Assembly (NCBI GenBank): GCA_913775095.1
Contig: CAJYIW010000019.1
Coordinates: forward strand, 806,001 to 870,000
Source: an uncultured Siphonobacter sp.
Lineage (GTDB): Bacteria > Bacteroidota > Bacteroidia > Cytophagales > Spirosomataceae
Direction: 5' to 3'
DNA: 64,000 nucleotides
The position numbers and the translations under genes are program-made. Positions within the stretch are counted from its first letter, which is position 1; each line of letters starts with the position of its first letter. Positions 63,635 through 64,000 of the stretch are shown here, in pieces. The notes under the pieces were generated by a model, which was not told the origin of the DNA, did not search any database, and saw nothing but the letters and a program-made list of their open reading frames with translations.

Positions 63635-64000
63635 ATGTCCAATTTGACCGCCCTTCAGTTTGATGATTCCAAGCATCTTGCCGTGAAAATGTGTGAATGC
63701 GAACGAGAACTCATTTTCGATACCCTTCTAATGACTATGAACGAGCCCGACATTGCTCCCCAAGTCATTGCCGATGCTACCGCCGCCCAAAGTATCATTC
63801 ATAATACGCTGGAGGCAACCATCAATAAAATGCCTTTCCCCCTGCCCTGCTTTAAAGTTCTGTTCATTGTATCGGAGCGTCAAGTTTGTGCCTTACGAAC
63901 GCTGCTGGTAGCCCATCAAGTCATTATATCAGAAGCCATTCAGGGAGGTTTGCTTACGGAAGAAGGGATAAAAGAATTTGTCGATAAGGCTGAAAAAGCC
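63635..64000 (+). CDS. Unknown element protein, partial at the right edge
   Basis: The frame is open from the ATG at 63635 to the end, 122 codons, no stop reached. MSNLTALQFDDSKHLAVKMCECERELIFDTLLM and later VAHQVIISEAIQGGLLTEEGIKEF are helical. No domain recognised. Starts 5 nt after the previous stop. Confidence 0.55.
   Translation, partial: MSNLTALQFDDSKHLAVKMCECERELIFDTLLMTMNEPDIAPQVIADATAAQSIIHNTLEATINKMPFPLPCFKVLFIVSERQVCALRTLLVAHQVIISEAIQGGLLTEEGIKEFVDKAEKA

Larger units (their letters stand above)
59237..64000. mobile_element. Left part of a prophage or integrative element
   Basis: Bounded on the left by the tRNA 3' fragment. Inside are a divergent phage-type repressor region with two palindromic operators and a run of short plus-strand genes with overlapping starts, ending beyond the window. 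An AT-rich ATPase/TOPRIM-like gene sits at the boundary, where phages and islands often carry accessory defence genes. No integrase or structural gene is visible, so the far end must lie to the right. Confidence 0.6.

Overview
This window is chromosomal DNA of a Bacteroidota (Bacteroidetes) bacterium, most likely of the order Cytophagales. Three things point there: the housekeeping proteins, the promoter-like motifs of the TAnnTTTG type, and families such as DUF6607, DUF1684, DUF2490 and the CWC cysteine-rich proteins. I cannot fix the genus. Most of the window is a medium-GC core chromosome with compact operons, hairpin terminators and repeat-rich intergenic spaces. Three stretches are clearly more AT-rich and look acquired: about 6.7-8.5 kb, 35.8-36.4 kb and 59.3-61.2 kb.

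Left part (1-24 kb). A partial FAN1-like nuclease, a small CWC protein and a thioesterase precede metE. metE has a long leader with a recognisable cobalamin riboswitch. Next come pgk, an AT-rich orphan gene with an Mrr-type nuclease signature, a V8-like serine protease with a coupled small protein, and a DEDD exonuclease. A carbohydrate stretch (SDR, SGNH esterase, GH29 fucosidase, FAH-family hydrolase) fits L-fucose use. dapF, tyrS, a glycosyltransferase-like gene, queA, a cobalamin adenosyltransferase and ilvE follow.

Middle (24-51 kb). clpX, clpP and tig form a loosened tig-clp cluster with an acyltransferase and a divergent HTH gene in between. tRNA-Leu, relA/spoT, a fur-family gene, purA, leuS and a Pif1-type helicase follow, then secreted proteins, an Lrp regulator and metZ. 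From 48.7 to 51.2 kb two divergent units begin with small ferredoxin-like (HMA-like) proteins. Each carries a similar palindrome at the same distance from its start codon, which suggests one metal-responsive regulon containing a four-gene coupled operon that ends in DUF6607.

Right part (51-64 kb). An SDR/flavin-reductase pair is flanked by arrays of inverted intergenic repeats. A serine carboxypeptidase, an HNH endonuclease, a baeRF-like/HPF-like pair (ribosome rescue and hibernation) and tRNA-Thr follow. At about 59.24 kb lies a 19-nt fragment matching the 3' end of a tRNA, followed by that tRNA's likely terminator. This is the signature of the end of an element integrated in a tRNA gene. 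To its right are an AT-rich AAA-ATPase/TOPRIM-like (OLD-like) gene, a phage-type repressor with two operator palindromes, and a run of short unknown genes, consistent with a prophage or integrative element that continues beyond the window.
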